From contig CAVOXO010000001.1 of assembly GCA_963700425.1 (NCBI GenBank), positions 744,001 to 808,000 on the forward strand: 64,000 nt of DNA, written 5' to 3'. The notes under the pieces were generated by a model, which searched no databases, had not been told where the DNA came from, and worked only from the letters and a program-made list of their open reading frames with translations. Of the stretch, positions 18,691 through 27,632 are shown piece by piece. The stretch's first letter is position 1; each line of letters opens with the position of its first letter. Both the position numbers and the translations under genes were made by a program. Origin of the DNA: CAVOXO01 sp963700425 (GTDB lineage: Bacteria; Actinomycetota; Acidimicrobiia; Acidimicrobiales; Microtrichaceae).

Positions 18691-21060
18691 CTACTGCCGG
18701 GACATCGCGACGCGCAGCCGTTCCTCGGGGTCGATGTAGTGGTCGTGGTCGTCATCACCGAGGTCGAGCTGGACCCAGCGGATCTTGCCGTTGAAGCGGC
18801 TGGTCCCGGTCGTGTAGTCGGGCGTGACGGTTGTGCCGGACTCGTACCCGATGTCGGTCGTCTCGTCGGCGGAGAAGATCAGCGGTTGGGTGTTCTCGAC
18901 CCGTCCCGAACCGACGTTGTCACCGTCGTAGTAGAGGGTGACGTCCCCGCCCTTCGCGAGCCCGCCGCCGTCGTAGGCGAACTCGACGCGGATCTGATGG
19001 TTCCCTTCCGGGACGGGGCTGTTGGCCGTGGTGGTGAACCACTGGATACCGAGCGTGTTGTAGCAGAACGTCGCGGCTCCGTCCTTCACGAAGAACGACC
19101 AGCCACCGAACCGTCCGCCCTGGGCGATGATCACGCCGGAGGCTCCCGCAGCGGGAACATCGACGTCGGCGGTGACGGAGAAGGATCGGTTCTTGATGCT
19201 CAACACGCTGTTCTCGGAGAGTCGCCCCATGCCCGGGAAGAACTCTTGAGTCGTTCCCTTGATCAGGGTGGGTCGACCGGCGATGTCGGGATTGAGGCGC
19301 TCGGCGGTCCGGTCGTCCATCGGCAGCACGTTGTACTTCGTCGCTTCGATGAGGAAGAGTCGCTGCAGCTCGTGGAGTCGCTCCGGGTGGTCTGCCGCCA
19401 GGTCCCGGGCCTGGCTGTAGTCGTTGCTGCCGTCGTACAGCTCCCAGACGTCGTCGTCGAAGGCCGGCAGGTCCCCGCCGACCATGACCCACGGTGTGCG
19501 GTGCTTGGTGACCGCGCTCCACCCCTTGTGGTAGATGCCCCGGTTGGCGAACATCTCGAAGTACTGCAGGTCGTGGCGCTCCGGTTCGGAGGGCGCGTTG
19601 AGCGTGTAGAGCATGCTCGTGCCCTCCATCGGCGACTGCTGCACGCCGTTCACCATCGTCGGTTCGGGGAGGCCCGCCGCTTCGAGGATCGTCGGTGCCA
19701 CGTCGATCACATGGGTGAACTGCTCACGTAGGCCTCCCGGATCGTCGATGCCCTCGGGCCAGTGGACGATCGTGGCGTTGCGGGTCCCGCCCCAGTGCGA
19801 CGCCACCTGCTTGGTCCACTGGAACGGGGTGTTCATCGCCCATGCCCAACCGACCGCGTAGTGGTTGTAGGAATTCGGGCTGCCGAACTCGTCGATCTTG
19901 CTCACCATGAACTCGGGTGTTTCGAGTGCCGCCATGCCGTTGAAGTTCGCCATCTCGTTGAAGGCACCGTTCACGGTGCCCTCGGCAGACGCCCCGTTGT
20001 CACCGATGATGTAGTAGACGATCGTGTTGTCGAGCGCCCCGAGCCCATCGATCGCGTCGATGACGCGGCCAACCTGGTGGTCGGTGTGTTCGAGGAACCC
20101 GGCATAGACCTCCATCTGACGAGCCAGCACCGGTTTGAGCTCGTCCGACATGTCGTCCCAGGCGGGAATCTCATCGTGCCGAACCGTCAACTCGGCGTCG
20201 GCGGGGATGACGCCGAGTTCTCGTTGCCTCGCAAAGGTCCGCTCGCGCTCCGCGTCCCACCCGTCGTCGAACTGCCCGGCATACTTCGCCGGCCATTCCG
20301 GCGCCACGTGATGGGGGGCATGTGTCGCTCCCGGTGCGAAGTACATGAAGAAGGGCTTGTCCGGCATCAGCGCCTTCTGCTGGCGCACCCATGCCACCGC
20401 CCGGTCCGCCAGGTCCTCGGTCAGGTGGTAGCCGTCCTCTGGAGTCGCCGGGGGCTCGATCGGCGTGGTGCCCTCGTAGAGCGCGGGGTCCCACTGGTTG
20501 TTCTCCCCACCGATGAACCCGTAGAAGTACTCGAACCCGCTGCCCGTCGGCCACGCATCGAAGGGCCCCATCGGCGACGACTGCCACACCGGCACCTCAT
20601 GGCACTTGCCGAACTGGGCCGTCGAGTAGCCGTTCAGCTTCAGCGTCGTCGCCAGCGGCGCCTTCGTGTTGGGCCGCAACGTGTTGTTTCCCGGGGCGGA
20701 CGTCGCTGTTTCAGTGATGCTGCCCATCCCCACCGAGTGATGGTTGCGACCCGTCAGCAACGCCTGGCACGTCGGCGCGCACAGCGCCGTCGTGTGGAAC
20801 CGGTTGTACTTGAGGCCACCCGCCGCCAACCGTTCCGCCGTCGGCATGTCGCACGGACCCCCAAACGCGCTCGACGCTCCGAAACCGACATCGTCGATCA
20901 GGACAACCAACACGTTCGGCGACCCCTCCGGCGGCAGCAGCGGCTCGATGGGCGGATACGACGTCGACGGATCCCTCGCGTCATAAGTGGTGAGGCCCGG
21001 CGCGGGCCGATCCGGGATCGGCAACATCGCACGCGAATGGCGATCGGGTGAGCCGCTCAT
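18691..21060 (-). CDS. Large arylsulfatase-family protein with altered CxPxR motif
   Basis: 789 residues of the alkaline phosphatase-like sulfatase superfamily, similar in layout to large actinobacterial/Pseudomonas AtsA-type enzymes. Metal site residues appear in VLVVLIDDVGFG, and YIIGDNGAS and GATHAPHH fit the fold. The catalytic region reads ALCAPTCQALLTGRN, where sulfatases have C-x-P-x-R: the arginine used by formylglycine-generating enzyme and in catalysis is a cysteine (codon TGC for an expected CGC). Activity is therefore in doubt unless the base is an error. The ATG at 21060 follows GGAGG at 8 nt. No signal peptide is obvious. Confidence 0.85.
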   Translation of the reverse strand: MSGSPDRHSRAMLPIPDRPAPGLTTYDARDPSTSYPPIEPLLPPEGSPNVLVVLIDDVGFGASSAFGGPCDMPTAERLAAGGLKYNRFHTTALCAPTCQALLTGRNHHSVGMGSITETATSAPGNNTLRPNTKAPLATTLKLNGYSTAQFGKCHEVPVWQSSPMGPFDAWPTGSGFEYFYGFIGGENNQWDPALYEGTTPIEPPATPEDGYHLTEDLADRAVAWVRQQKALMPDKPFFMYFAPGATHAPHHVAPEWPAKYAGQFDDGWDAERERTFARQRELGVIPADAELTVRHDEIPAWDDMSDELKPVLARQMEVYAGFLEHTDHQVGRVIDAIDGLGALDNTIVYYIIGDNGASAEGTVNGAFNEMANFNGMAALETPEFMVSKIDEFGSPNSYNHYAVGWAWAMNTPFQWTKQVASHWGGTRNATIVHWPEGIDDPGGLREQFTHVIDVAPTILEAAGLPEPTMVNGVQQSPMEGTSMLYTLNAPSEPERHDLQYFEMFANRGIYHKGWSAVTKHRTPWVMVGGDLPAFDDDVWELYDGSNDYSQARDLAADHPERLHELQRLFLIEATKYNVLPMDDRTAERLNPDIAGRPTLIKGTTQEFFPGMGRLSENSVLSIKNRSFSVTADVDVPAAGASGVIIAQGGRFGGWSFFVKDGAATFCYNTLGIQWFTTTANSPVPEGNHQIRVEFAYDGGGLAKGGDVTLYYDGDNVGSGRVENTQPLIFSADETTDIGYESGTTVTPDYTTGTSRFNGKIRWVQLDLGDDDHDHYIDPEERLRVAMSRQ

Positions 21061-21308
21061 GATCTGATCCTCCGAGACTGGGCGCAGGGAACGACACAGT
21101 AGCGAAACGGGTCTCTGACTCGCCGACCCTTGGGAGCGTCTGAGTCGAAGAACGCCCCATGTTCGACGAGTCATCGCCGTGCGACTCGTGGTGTGACGGC
21201 CGGATCATCGAGGGGAAATCGTCTCGCTCGGGACTGGGTCACCGCGTCGGCGCCCGGAACTCCCCCCACACGACCGAGGCGTCCGTGTACGAAGTGCCAC
21301 CCCTCTTC
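21061..21308. other. Unassigned stretch before the mobile remnant
   Basis: 248 nt between the sulfatase start and the first 66-bp repeat. It should hold the sulfatase promoter; I see no gene, tRNA or clear promoter. Open frames here are GC-driven and lack homology to anything I recognise. Confidence 0.5.
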
Positions 21309-21374
21309 GCACCCCTCCGAAACGCAAGGAGCCCGGCGCGATGGCCAGGCCCCAGCGTTTCCAACGGTTCTCGA
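21309..21374 (+). repeat. Left 66-bp direct repeat (att-like)
   Basis: Matches 22825-22890 over 66 bp with one A/G difference at 21321; the core of 53 bp (21322-21374) is identical. The integrase remnant begins inside this copy. A looser similarity continues for about 15 nt upstream. Confidence 0.85.
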
Positions 21375-21872
21375 CGAGGTGGCCCGCAAGCTGAAGGACC
21401 TTCGCGACCAGGAGGCACGAGCTCGGCGGGGCGGTGACCTACGGACCCTCGGCCAACTCCTCGAGCGCTGGCTCCACACGGCCGCGGCGTCGCGCTTGGG
21501 AGCCGGCTCCACCCTGGACAACTACCGAGGCCAGGTCGATCAGCATCTCGTACCCGCGCTCGGTCACCGACGCCTCGATCAACTCAGCGCAGAGCACATC
21601 GACGACTACCTGCTGGCGACAGCCCGTGACGGCTACTCCCGGGCCACCCTCGTCCGACACCGATCGATCCTCGGTCAGGCCCTCCGATGGGGTGTGAAGC
21701 GCCGCCACATCAACTGGGACCGCGCGTCTCTCGCAGAGATCCCTCCCGCCGATGTGTTCGCCACGGCCACGTCGACACCCGGATGGTGGAACGCCACTAC
21801 CGACACCAGCTCGCCGACTCCGTGACCGTCGCAGTGGAGCCGATGGACGCGCTACTCGCTCCTTGGGGTTGA
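21363..21872 (+). pseudogene. Tyrosine recombinase (phage-type integrase) remnant
   Basis: The N-terminal part is a core-binding (SAM-like) domain: LGQLLERWLHTAAASRLG, STLDNYRGQVDQHLVPALG and HIDDYLLAT. After DRASLAEIPPADVFA the frame changes and the sequence jumps directly to the extreme C-terminal box GHVDTRMVERHYRHQLAD with the nucleophilic tyrosine, ending MDALLAPWG at 21872. The box I arginine, lysine and HxxR motifs are missing, so about 130-150 residues are deleted. It cannot catalyse recombination. The 5' end is lost in the repeat. Confidence 0.8.
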
Positions 21873-21921
21873 CCGGGATCCGAGTTCCGCATGCTTGAGG
21901 CAGGCGTTGATCGATATACCG

Positions 21922-21939
21922 TGTCAGGGTACCATGACA
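21922..21939. promoter_or_regulatory. 18-bp palindromic operator before the HTH gene
   Basis: TGTCAGGGTACCATGACA: arms TGTCA/TGACA around a GGTACC centre, palindromic at 16 of 18 positions. It ends 2 nt before the ATG at 21942 and follows an AT-rich ATATA element (21914-21918). The position fits autorepression by the HTH protein. Confidence 0.6.
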
Positions 21940-21941
21940 AC

Positions 21942-22256
21942 ATGAGTTTGATCTCTGCTGACTCGCTCCCGGTTGAGCCGCTCGACGCCTTGCGCGAGGT
22001 ATCTCGTTCCGAGGCGGAGCTCGACGAGCTCCGGTGGAAACAGATCGCAGCCGCTCGGGACGCCGGGGCATCCTGGGCGGCGATCGGCGAGGCGCTCGGG
22101 GTGAGTCGTCAGTCGGCTTGGGAGTACTTCACGCGACGGGTGAGCACGGGGCTTGCCGCAAGCGTGGAGGGGAACATGGATCTCTCCGACGGCCCGGCGA
22201 TGGACCTTGCGGTCGAAGAGGTTCGAGCCGTGCGCCGCGGCCGTCGTGCCCGTTGA
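21942..22256 (+). CDS. HTH protein, antitoxin-like
   Basis: 104 residues. A helical N-terminus (LDALREVSRSEAELDELRW) is followed by a homeodomain-like helix-turn-helix, GASWAAIGEALGVSRQSAWEYF, and an acidic, flexible tail. It sits 8 nt before a PIN-domain gene, in the order of VapB-VapC-like antitoxin-toxin pairs, and has a palindrome at its start. It is intact while the neighbour is dead. The antitoxin role is inferred from context; it might be a plain regulator. Confidence 0.55.
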   Translation: MSLISADSLPVEPLDALREVSRSEAELDELRWKQIAAARDAGASWAAIGEALGVSRQSAWEYFTRRVSTGLAASVEGNMDLSDGPAMDLAVEEVRAVRRGRRAR

Positions 22257-22264
22257 CGCCGATC

Positions 22265-22684
22265 GTGAAGGTGGTTCTCGCCGCGAACGTGTTGGTCTCG
22301 GCTGCGATTCAGGCCGGACCGTCCTATTGAATTGTCGCCCGATGGCTGGACAGAGGCGACATCGAGGTCGTGCTCTGTCCTGCGCTTCTCGCTGAGGTCG
22401 AACACGTCTTCGGCAGGCCGAGACTTCGAACACGCGTCGAGCCCGGGCTGGCTGAGCTGTACATGTCCACCATTCGGCGCATCGCCGATGTGGTCGCCGA
22501 CCCGCAGTCGGAAGTCGCCGAAATCCGTGACCCCGGCGACGATTACCTGGTGGCGCTCGCTCGCGAACAGGGCGTCGACTGGATCGTGACCGGCGACAAG
22601 GATCTCCTCGAATGGGAAGCCCAGACGCCGCCGGCCATCACTCCGGCTGCCTTCGACTCGATGCTCGAGAGATCCATCGACTGA
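22265..22684 (+). pseudogene. PIN-domain ribonuclease (VapC-like), inactivated
   Basis: The frame reads KVVLAANVLVSAAIQAG, then an in-frame TGA at 22328-22330 where an arginine codon is likely, then IVARWLDRGDIEVVLCPALL and the rest of a PIN domain, including DPGDDYLVALA and VTGDKDLL, to a stop at 22684. PIN nucleases need an aspartate in the first strand (usually VVLDANVL); here it is alanine. Two independent lesions therefore remove activity. PIN toxins cleave RNA. The C-terminal metal ligands are kept. Confidence 0.72.
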
Positions 22685-22824
22685 TCAGGCAGCGGTGCCG
22701 CGTCGCTTCGCGCCAAGCCAACGTTGCGCGACCCTGGTGGTGACGCCTCGGGCTCGGCCGAACGGATTCGACCCCGGTGTGACCGGTCGGCGCGAAAACC
22801 GCCAACCACTTGGCACCCCTTCTG

Positions 22825-22890
22825 GCACCCCTCCGAGACGCAAGGAGCCCGGCGCGATGGCCAGGCCCCAGCGTTTCCAACGGTTCTCGA
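22825..22890 (+). repeat. Right 66-bp direct repeat (att-like)
   Basis: Second copy of the repeat at 21309-21374 with one mismatch. It ends 1 nt before the tRNA-Ala discriminator base, on the 3' side of the tRNA. Confidence 0.85.
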
Positions 22891-22891
22891 G

Positions 22892-22964
22892 TGGAGCTGA
22901 TCGGGATCGAACCGACTACCTCTTCCATGCCATGGAAGCGCTCTCCCAATTGAGCTACAGCCCC
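22892..22964 (-). tRNA. tRNA-Ala (anticodon GGC)
   Basis: Reading the minus strand: acceptor GGGGCTG pairs with CAGCTCC (one G-U), D arm GCTC/GAGC, anticodon arm CTTCC-ATGGCAT-GGAAG with anticodon GGC (codon GCC), T arm GTCGG-TTCGATC-CCGAT with one G-U, and discriminator A. CCA is not encoded. The cloverleaf is complete. The 66-bp direct repeat follows directly downstream. Confidence 0.95.
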
Positions 22965-23043
22965 GTGGGAGCACGCACGTTACCACCGGTCCCCAGGGCG
23001 GCGGAAACGCTCGAACCCGCACGGACGGCCCGGTGGCGCTCAC

Positions 23044-23049
23044 TACGCT
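23044..23049 (+). promoter_or_regulatory. Candidate -10 (TACGCT) for leuS
   Basis: TACGCT ends 7 nt before the ATG at 23057, fitting leaderless transcription and favouring that start over the in-frame GTG at 23033. Confidence 0.35.
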
Positions 23050-23056
23050 GTCGCCC

Positions 23057-25561
23057 ATGCCCGATGGCCCCGACGCCGCATCCGACGCCCTGCCGCCGCC
23101 CTACCGGCCCACCGAGATCGAGCCGCGGTGGCAGCAGTTCTGGCGCGATGACGGCACCTACGAGGTCGACAACGACGACCCACGGCCGCACTACTACACC
23201 CTCACCATGTACCCGTACCCCTCGGGCGCCGCTCACATGGGCCACGTCCGCAACTACACCTTCGGCGACCTCATCACCCGCTACCGGACCATGACGGGCC
23301 ACGCCGTGTTGTCTCCCATGGGGTTCGACAGCTTCGGACTTCCCGCCGAGAACGCGGCCATCAAGACCGGGGTGCACCCCCGGGAGTTCACCGACGAGCG
23401 CATCGCGGAGCTCACCAGTTCGCTCGTGCGGATCGGTGGTGGCTACGACTGGCGTCGCCAGGTCCGCAGCCACGATCCCGAGTACATCCGGTGGACCCAG
23501 TGGATCTTCCTGCGGTTTCGCGAGGCGGGCCTCGTCTATCGGGCAACCTCTCCGGTGAACTGGTGTCCGGGATGCCAGACGGTGCTGGCGAACGAGCAGG
23601 TCGTCGACGGTCGCTGCGAGCGCTCCGACGACCTCGTCGAGCGACGCGACCTCGAGCAGTGGTACTTCAAGATCACCGACTACGCCCAACAACTCCTCGA
23701 CGATCTCGAGACGGTCGAATGGCCTGAACGCGTCGTGATCCAACAGCGCAACTGGATCGGCCGGAGCGAAGGGGCCCAGTTCGCCATGGATGTCGTCACC
23801 GAGGCGGGAGACCCCACCGGTGCCGCCTTCGAGGTCTACACGACCCGTCCCGACACCTCGTTCGGCATGACATTCTGCGTCCTGGCCCCCGAGCACCCCC
23901 TCGTCGTCGACATCACCACCGATGACCGGCGCGGCGAGGTCGACGCGTTCGTCGAGCGGGCCCGGGCCACCTCCGAGATCGACCGCCTGTCCACCGAGCG
24001 TGAACTCTCGACGAGGGGTTGTTTCACCGGCGCGTACGCACTCAACCCGTTCACCGCGAAACCCGTTCCCATCTACCTCGCCGACTACGTGCTCGCCACC
24101 TACGGCACCGGGGCGATCATGGCCGTCCCGGGCCAGGACCAACGAGACTGGGACTTCGCCACCGAATTCGACCTGCCTATCGTCCGCACCGTTGCCCCGC
24201 CCGCCGACTTCGACGGTGAGGCGTACGGGGGCGACGGCCCCGCCATCAACAGCGAGTGGCTCGATGGACTCGACGTGGATGCGGCCAAGGCCCGGGCCAT
24301 CGAGTGGCTTCACGCCGAGGGGCGCGGCACCGCGACGGTCAACTTCCGCCTGCGCGACTGGTTGTTGAGTCGCCAGCGCTTCTGGGGATGTCCGATCCCC
24401 ATCATCTACTGCGAGTCCTGCGGTGCCGTGCCCGTTCCCGACGATCAGCTCCCGGTTCTCGCTCCCGATGACGTGGAGTTCCGACCGACCGGCGAATCGC
24501 CGCTGACCTTCCACGAGGGATTCCTGCGCACCACCTGTCCGACGTGCGGTGAACCGGCGCGGCGAGAGACCGACACCATGGACACCTTCGTCGACTCGTC
24601 GTGGTACTTCCTGCGTTTCTGCGATCCCGGGTCCACCGAGCTGCCGTTCCGGCGGGACGAGGCGGCCGCCTGGATGCCCGTCGACCAGTACATCGGCGGT
24701 GCCGAGCACGCCATCCTCCACCTGATGTACGCCCGGTTCTTCACCAAGGCCCTGTCGGACCTCGGCTATCTGCCACCCGACCTGCGCGAACCGTTCCGCC
24801 GGTTGTTCACCCAGGGGATGATCCGCCTCGGCGGGTCGAAGATGTCGAAGTCGAAAGGGAATCTCGTCGCTCCCGAGGAGATCCTCGACACCGACGGCGC
24901 GGACGCTCTGCGGCTGGCTCAGCTGGGTCTCAAGCCCCCGCAGGACGACGTGGACTGGGAGGCCGTCTCCATCGATGGCGCGCACCGGTTCCTGTCGCGG
25001 GTGTGGCGCCTCGCGGTTCCGGGCAGCGACCTGATCGGCGAGCTGCGGTCGAAAGAACCGGTGGAGGCCGACACCGGGATCGACCGAGCGATGAACCGGC
25101 TCATCGCCGAGGTCACCGAGGACTTCGAGCGGTGGAGCTACAACACCGCCGTCGCCAAACTGATGGCGTTCACCAACGACCTCTACCGCTGGGTGCAATC
25201 CGATGACGGCGCGCACGGTCCCGGCCTCCACTCCGCGATCGACACCCTCCTGCTGTTGATGGCCCCCGCCGCTCCCCACATCACCGCAGAGCTCTGGTCG
25301 CAGCGGCGTGGCGGCCACGTCCACGCCGAGGCCTGGCCGACACCCGACCCCGCCAAGCTTGTCGAGGACACGGTGACGATGGTCGTCCAGGTCAACGGGA
25401 AGGTACGCGATCGGCTCGAGGTGCCCGCCGACATCTCCGAGGAGGCGGCCACCGCGGCGGCGCTCGATTCCGATGCGGTCCGCTCCCACCTGGGCGGGGC
25501 GCAACCGGTGAAGGTGATCGCCCGCCCGCCACGGATCGTCAACGTCGTCGCGAAGGGCTGA
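23057..25561 (+). CDS. leuS: Leucyl-tRNA synthetase
   Basis: About 834 residues from the chosen ATG, the usual length. The class I motifs are YPYPSGAAHMGHVRNY (HIGH) near residue 50 and GGSKMSKSKGN (KMSKS) near 600. The CP1 editing domain is present (YTTRPDTSFGMTFCVLAPEH, GTGAIMAVPGQDQRDWDFA). A zinc-like knuckle VNWCPGCQTVLAN, and CESCG/CPTCG later, are also seen. It charges tRNA-Leu with leucine. A GTG 24 nt upstream is an alternative start. Intact despite its length. Confidence 0.95.
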   Translation: MPDGPDAASDALPPPYRPTEIEPRWQQFWRDDGTYEVDNDDPRPHYYTLTMYPYPSGAAHMGHVRNYTFGDLITRYRTMTGHAVLSPMGFDSFGLPAENAAIKTGVHPREFTDERIAELTSSLVRIGGGYDWRRQVRSHDPEYIRWTQWIFLRFREAGLVYRATSPVNWCPGCQTVLANEQVVDGRCERSDDLVERRDLEQWYFKITDYAQQLLDDLETVEWPERVVIQQRNWIGRSEGAQFAMDVVTEAGDPTGAAFEVYTTRPDTSFGMTFCVLAPEHPLVVDITTDDRRGEVDAFVERARATSEIDRLSTERELSTRGCFTGAYALNPFTAKPVPIYLADYVLATYGTGAIMAVPGQDQRDWDFATEFDLPIVRTVAPPADFDGEAYGGDGPAINSEWLDGLDVDAAKARAIEWLHAEGRGTATVNFRLRDWLLSRQRFWGCPIPIIYCESCGAVPVPDDQLPVLAPDDVEFRPTGESPLTFHEGFLRTTCPTCGEPARRETDTMDTFVDSSWYFLRFCDPGSTELPFRRDEAAAWMPVDQYIGGAEHAILHLMYARFFTKALSDLGYLPPDLREPFRRLFTQGMIRLGGSKMSKSKGNLVAPEEILDTDGADALRLAQLGLKPPQDDVDWEAVSIDGAHRFLSRVWRLAVPGSDLIGELRSKEPVEADTGIDRAMNRLIAEVTEDFERWSYNTAVAKLMAFTNDLYRWVQSDDGAHGPGLHSAIDTLLLLMAPAAPHITAELWSQRRGGHVHAEAWPTPDPAKLVEDTVTMVVQVNGKVRDRLEVPADISEEAATAAALDSDAVRSHLGGAQPVKVIARPPRIVNVVAKG

Positions 25562-25570
25562 ACCCTCGTC

Positions 25571-26599
25571 TCAGTCGGCGCCGATCGCCTTGAGATCGGC
25601 GAGCACCTGGCTCCACAGATCCGGATCCGACTGGTACGGCGCGTAGAACGACAGCCGGTTGACCACGTCACCGAACCGGGCCTCGAACCGCGGCGCGATG
25701 TCGGCGGGCTCCGCCACCACGGCGAAGGCGTCGAGGACGTCGTCGTCGATGGCGTCGGCCATCGCCTCCCACTTGCCCTCCTTCGACATGGCGTTCAGCT
25801 CGGTCTGCAGGTCGCCCCAACCGTGCAGTTCGAGCACGGGGCGGTAGGCGGGAGTCGAGCCGTAGAACGCGATCTGCTGGCGGGTACCCAGGGCCGACGC
25901 AGCCATCTCCTCCTCGGTCGTACCGGTGACGACGAAGGCGGGACCGGAGATCTCGATGTCGTCGAGAGTGCGGCCCGAGCGGGCGGCACCCGCCTCCAGC
26001 GCCGGGACCGTGACCTCTCGGAGGTACCGCTCGGTCGTGAAGGCGTGACAGATGAAGCCGTCGCAGACCTCGCCCGCCGACTCGGTCATCAGGCGGCCGA
26101 CGCCCGCAAGGAAGACCTTCGGCTTGCCGTGGGGGTTGGGGCCCGGGTCGAAGAAGGGCGTCATGAGCGTGTGGGTGTAGAAGTCGCCTCTGAAATCGAG
26201 CTTCGTACCCTCGTTCCAGCAGTCCCAGATGGCGTGCATCGCCGTGATGTACTCCCTCATCCGGGCGGCAGGTGACGACCATGTCATCGAGAAGCGCTTC
26301 TCGATGTGCGGGCGGATCTGGGAACCCAGCCCGAGGATCATGCGCCCGCCGCTCAGGGAATGGATGTCGTTGGCGGTGACCGCGGTGGTCATCGGAGAAC
26401 GGGCGAACGCCACGGCGATTCCCGTACCGAGCTCGACAGTGGTCGAGTCCGCGGCGAGGGCCAGGGGCAGGAACGGATCGTGGTTGGTCTCGACGCTCCA
26501 CAGACCGTCGTATCCCTCCGACTCGATCTTCGCGGCCCGTTTCGCGATGTGAGAGGGGTTGAGGGTGTTGGTGATGCCGAGTCCGCCGTCGATGCGCAT
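25571..26599 (-). CDS. LLM-class F420-dependent oxidoreductase (TIGR03617-like)
   Basis: 342 residues of the luciferase-like monooxygenase TIM barrel: GYDGLWSVETNHDPFLPL, VELGTGIAVAFARSP, SGGRMILGLGSQ and PKVFLAGVGRLM. These proteins usually bind coenzyme F420 (or FMN) and act on small substrates; the substrate here is unknown. Start at the ATG in MRIDGGLGITNT. Converges on leuS with a 9-nt gap. Confidence 0.85.
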   Translation of the reverse strand: MRIDGGLGITNTLNPSHIAKRAAKIESEGYDGLWSVETNHDPFLPLALAADSTTVELGTGIAVAFARSPMTTAVTANDIHSLSGGRMILGLGSQIRPHIEKRFSMTWSSPAARMREYITAMHAIWDCWNEGTKLDFRGDFYTHTLMTPFFDPGPNPHGKPKVFLAGVGRLMTESAGEVCDGFICHAFTTERYLREVTVPALEAGAARSGRTLDDIEISGPAFVVTGTTEEEMAASALGTRQQIAFYGSTPAYRPVLELHGWGDLQTELNAMSKEGKWEAMADAIDDDVLDAFAVVAEPADIAPRFEARFGDVVNRLSFYAPYQSDPDLWSQVLADLKAIGAD

Positions 26600-26605
26600 G
26601 GGTCG

Positions 26606-26611
26606 AATGTA
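26606..26611 (-). promoter_or_regulatory. Candidate -10 (TACATT) for the LLM gene
   Basis: On the minus strand, TACATT ends 6 nt before the ATG at 26599, again the spacing expected of leaderless transcription. Confidence 0.35.
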
Positions 26612-26695
26612 GTGCGGCCCGAAGGCTCGGAGAGTGTGTGGGGACCGCGTCCGGGCGCCCACGATGGTGCGGCGTGTGGTGCGCAGCGTGCGGGA

Positions 26696-27477
26696 ATGGC
26701 GTCGGCCGTCCAAGATGTGCGGGTGAGCGGCGCGGAGCGCCCGGCGGACGTCGCGGCGATGATCGACGAGGTGATGGCGACAGGCCGCGCCGTCTCCGCT
26801 CACGTCCGCACGCTCGACGATGCGGCGACCCTGACGTCGACCCCGGAGTGGACCGAGCTCTCGGCGCGGTCGGCCCGGGCGCGCGCGACGTTGGACGACT
26901 GGATGGCCGGCCTGGGCCGGCGGCTGGCCGAGGGCGACCCGACCGCCGGTGCGGAGGCCTTGGACTACCTCGACGCCGACCCCTACTACTTCCGATCGGG
27001 CTACGCCCGCGACCGGCTGGCCGGCCGTCTCTCGCAGGTGGCCCTGTCGGCCGCCGACAGGATCCGGGCCCGGCGCTTCGTGGTGAGTTGCGTCGACGGC
27101 GAGCGCCACTGCAGCCGGCCCGGCCTGGGACGACTCGCCCGTTCGGTTGCCGACAATCCGCTCCGCCGCGCGCTGCGGGCTCGGCTCCATTCTCTGGATC
27201 CGGCTGTGGCGCAGCGGGCGCTGAGGCTGGTGCTCGACGTCCGGAAACCCGGGCTCTCCGAGGCCGACCTCGGCGCGGCGCGACGTCTGATCCTCGATGA
27301 GGCGGGTCGGGACCGCTTCCTTCGGCCCGACGTCGAGGATCGGGCACGACGGCTCTGGAGTCCCGAGTGGCACGCCGAACTGATCGAGCTGAGCCGGCAC
27401 CACGGCCCACGACGGACCGGGCGCGCCGCCTGCTCGAGGCTGCCGACATCTGGGTGGCGCGGCGGCCGGGCCCCTGA
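26696..27477 (+). CDS. Conserved hypothetical helical protein (one indel)
   Basis: About 260 residues after repair. Starts MASAVQDVRVSG and is almost wholly helical, arginine- and alanine-rich, with blocks AEALDYLDADPYYFRSGYA, HCSRPGLGRLARSVADNP and LGAARRLILDEAG. One C is missing in the CCC run at 27406-27408, after which the intended frame reads TTDRARRLLEAADIWVARRPGP and stops at 27477. I do not recognise the family. The HEAT/ARM-like alternation of helices might point to a scaffold. It diverges from the LLM gene. Confidence 0.5.
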
Positions 27478-27632
27478 CGTCGCAGATCAGCGACGCGTGA
27501 AGCGGAGCCCGGGTTCGCCGTGCCCAGCGTAGGGCGTCGGGCGGAGATCCGGCTGCAACGGGACAATGGTCCCTGTTGGCGCGCCGGCGTGGGAACCATG
27601 ATCGACACGGAGCGTGATCGAGGGGGTCGACG

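Larger units (their letters stand above)
21309..22890. mobile_element. Decayed integrated element beside tRNA-Ala
   Basis: A 1.6-kb block bounded by 66-bp direct repeats that differ at one base. It contains a gutted tyrosine recombinase, an HTH gene with operator, and an inactivated PIN nuclease. The right repeat ends 1 nt from the 3' end of a tRNA-Ala gene, a favoured target for such integrases. The pattern fits an old tRNA-adjacent integration that has lost most cargo; the repeats would be the attachment-site duplicates. Mobility now is unlikely. Confidence 0.6.

Noticed and set aside
22856..23294. Short protein MARPQRFQRF reading through the tRNA-Ala
   Set aside because: The start lies in the 66-bp repeat and the frame crosses the tRNA in antisense. 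It is an artefact of the shared start region in the two repeats.
22955..25504. Very long open frame antisense to leuS
   Set aside because: GC-rich codon bias leaves the antisense frame open. It has no recognisable domain, and leuS on the plus strand is unambiguous. The same applies to other long antisense frames, e.g. opposite 31-32 kb and 36.7-37.8 kb.
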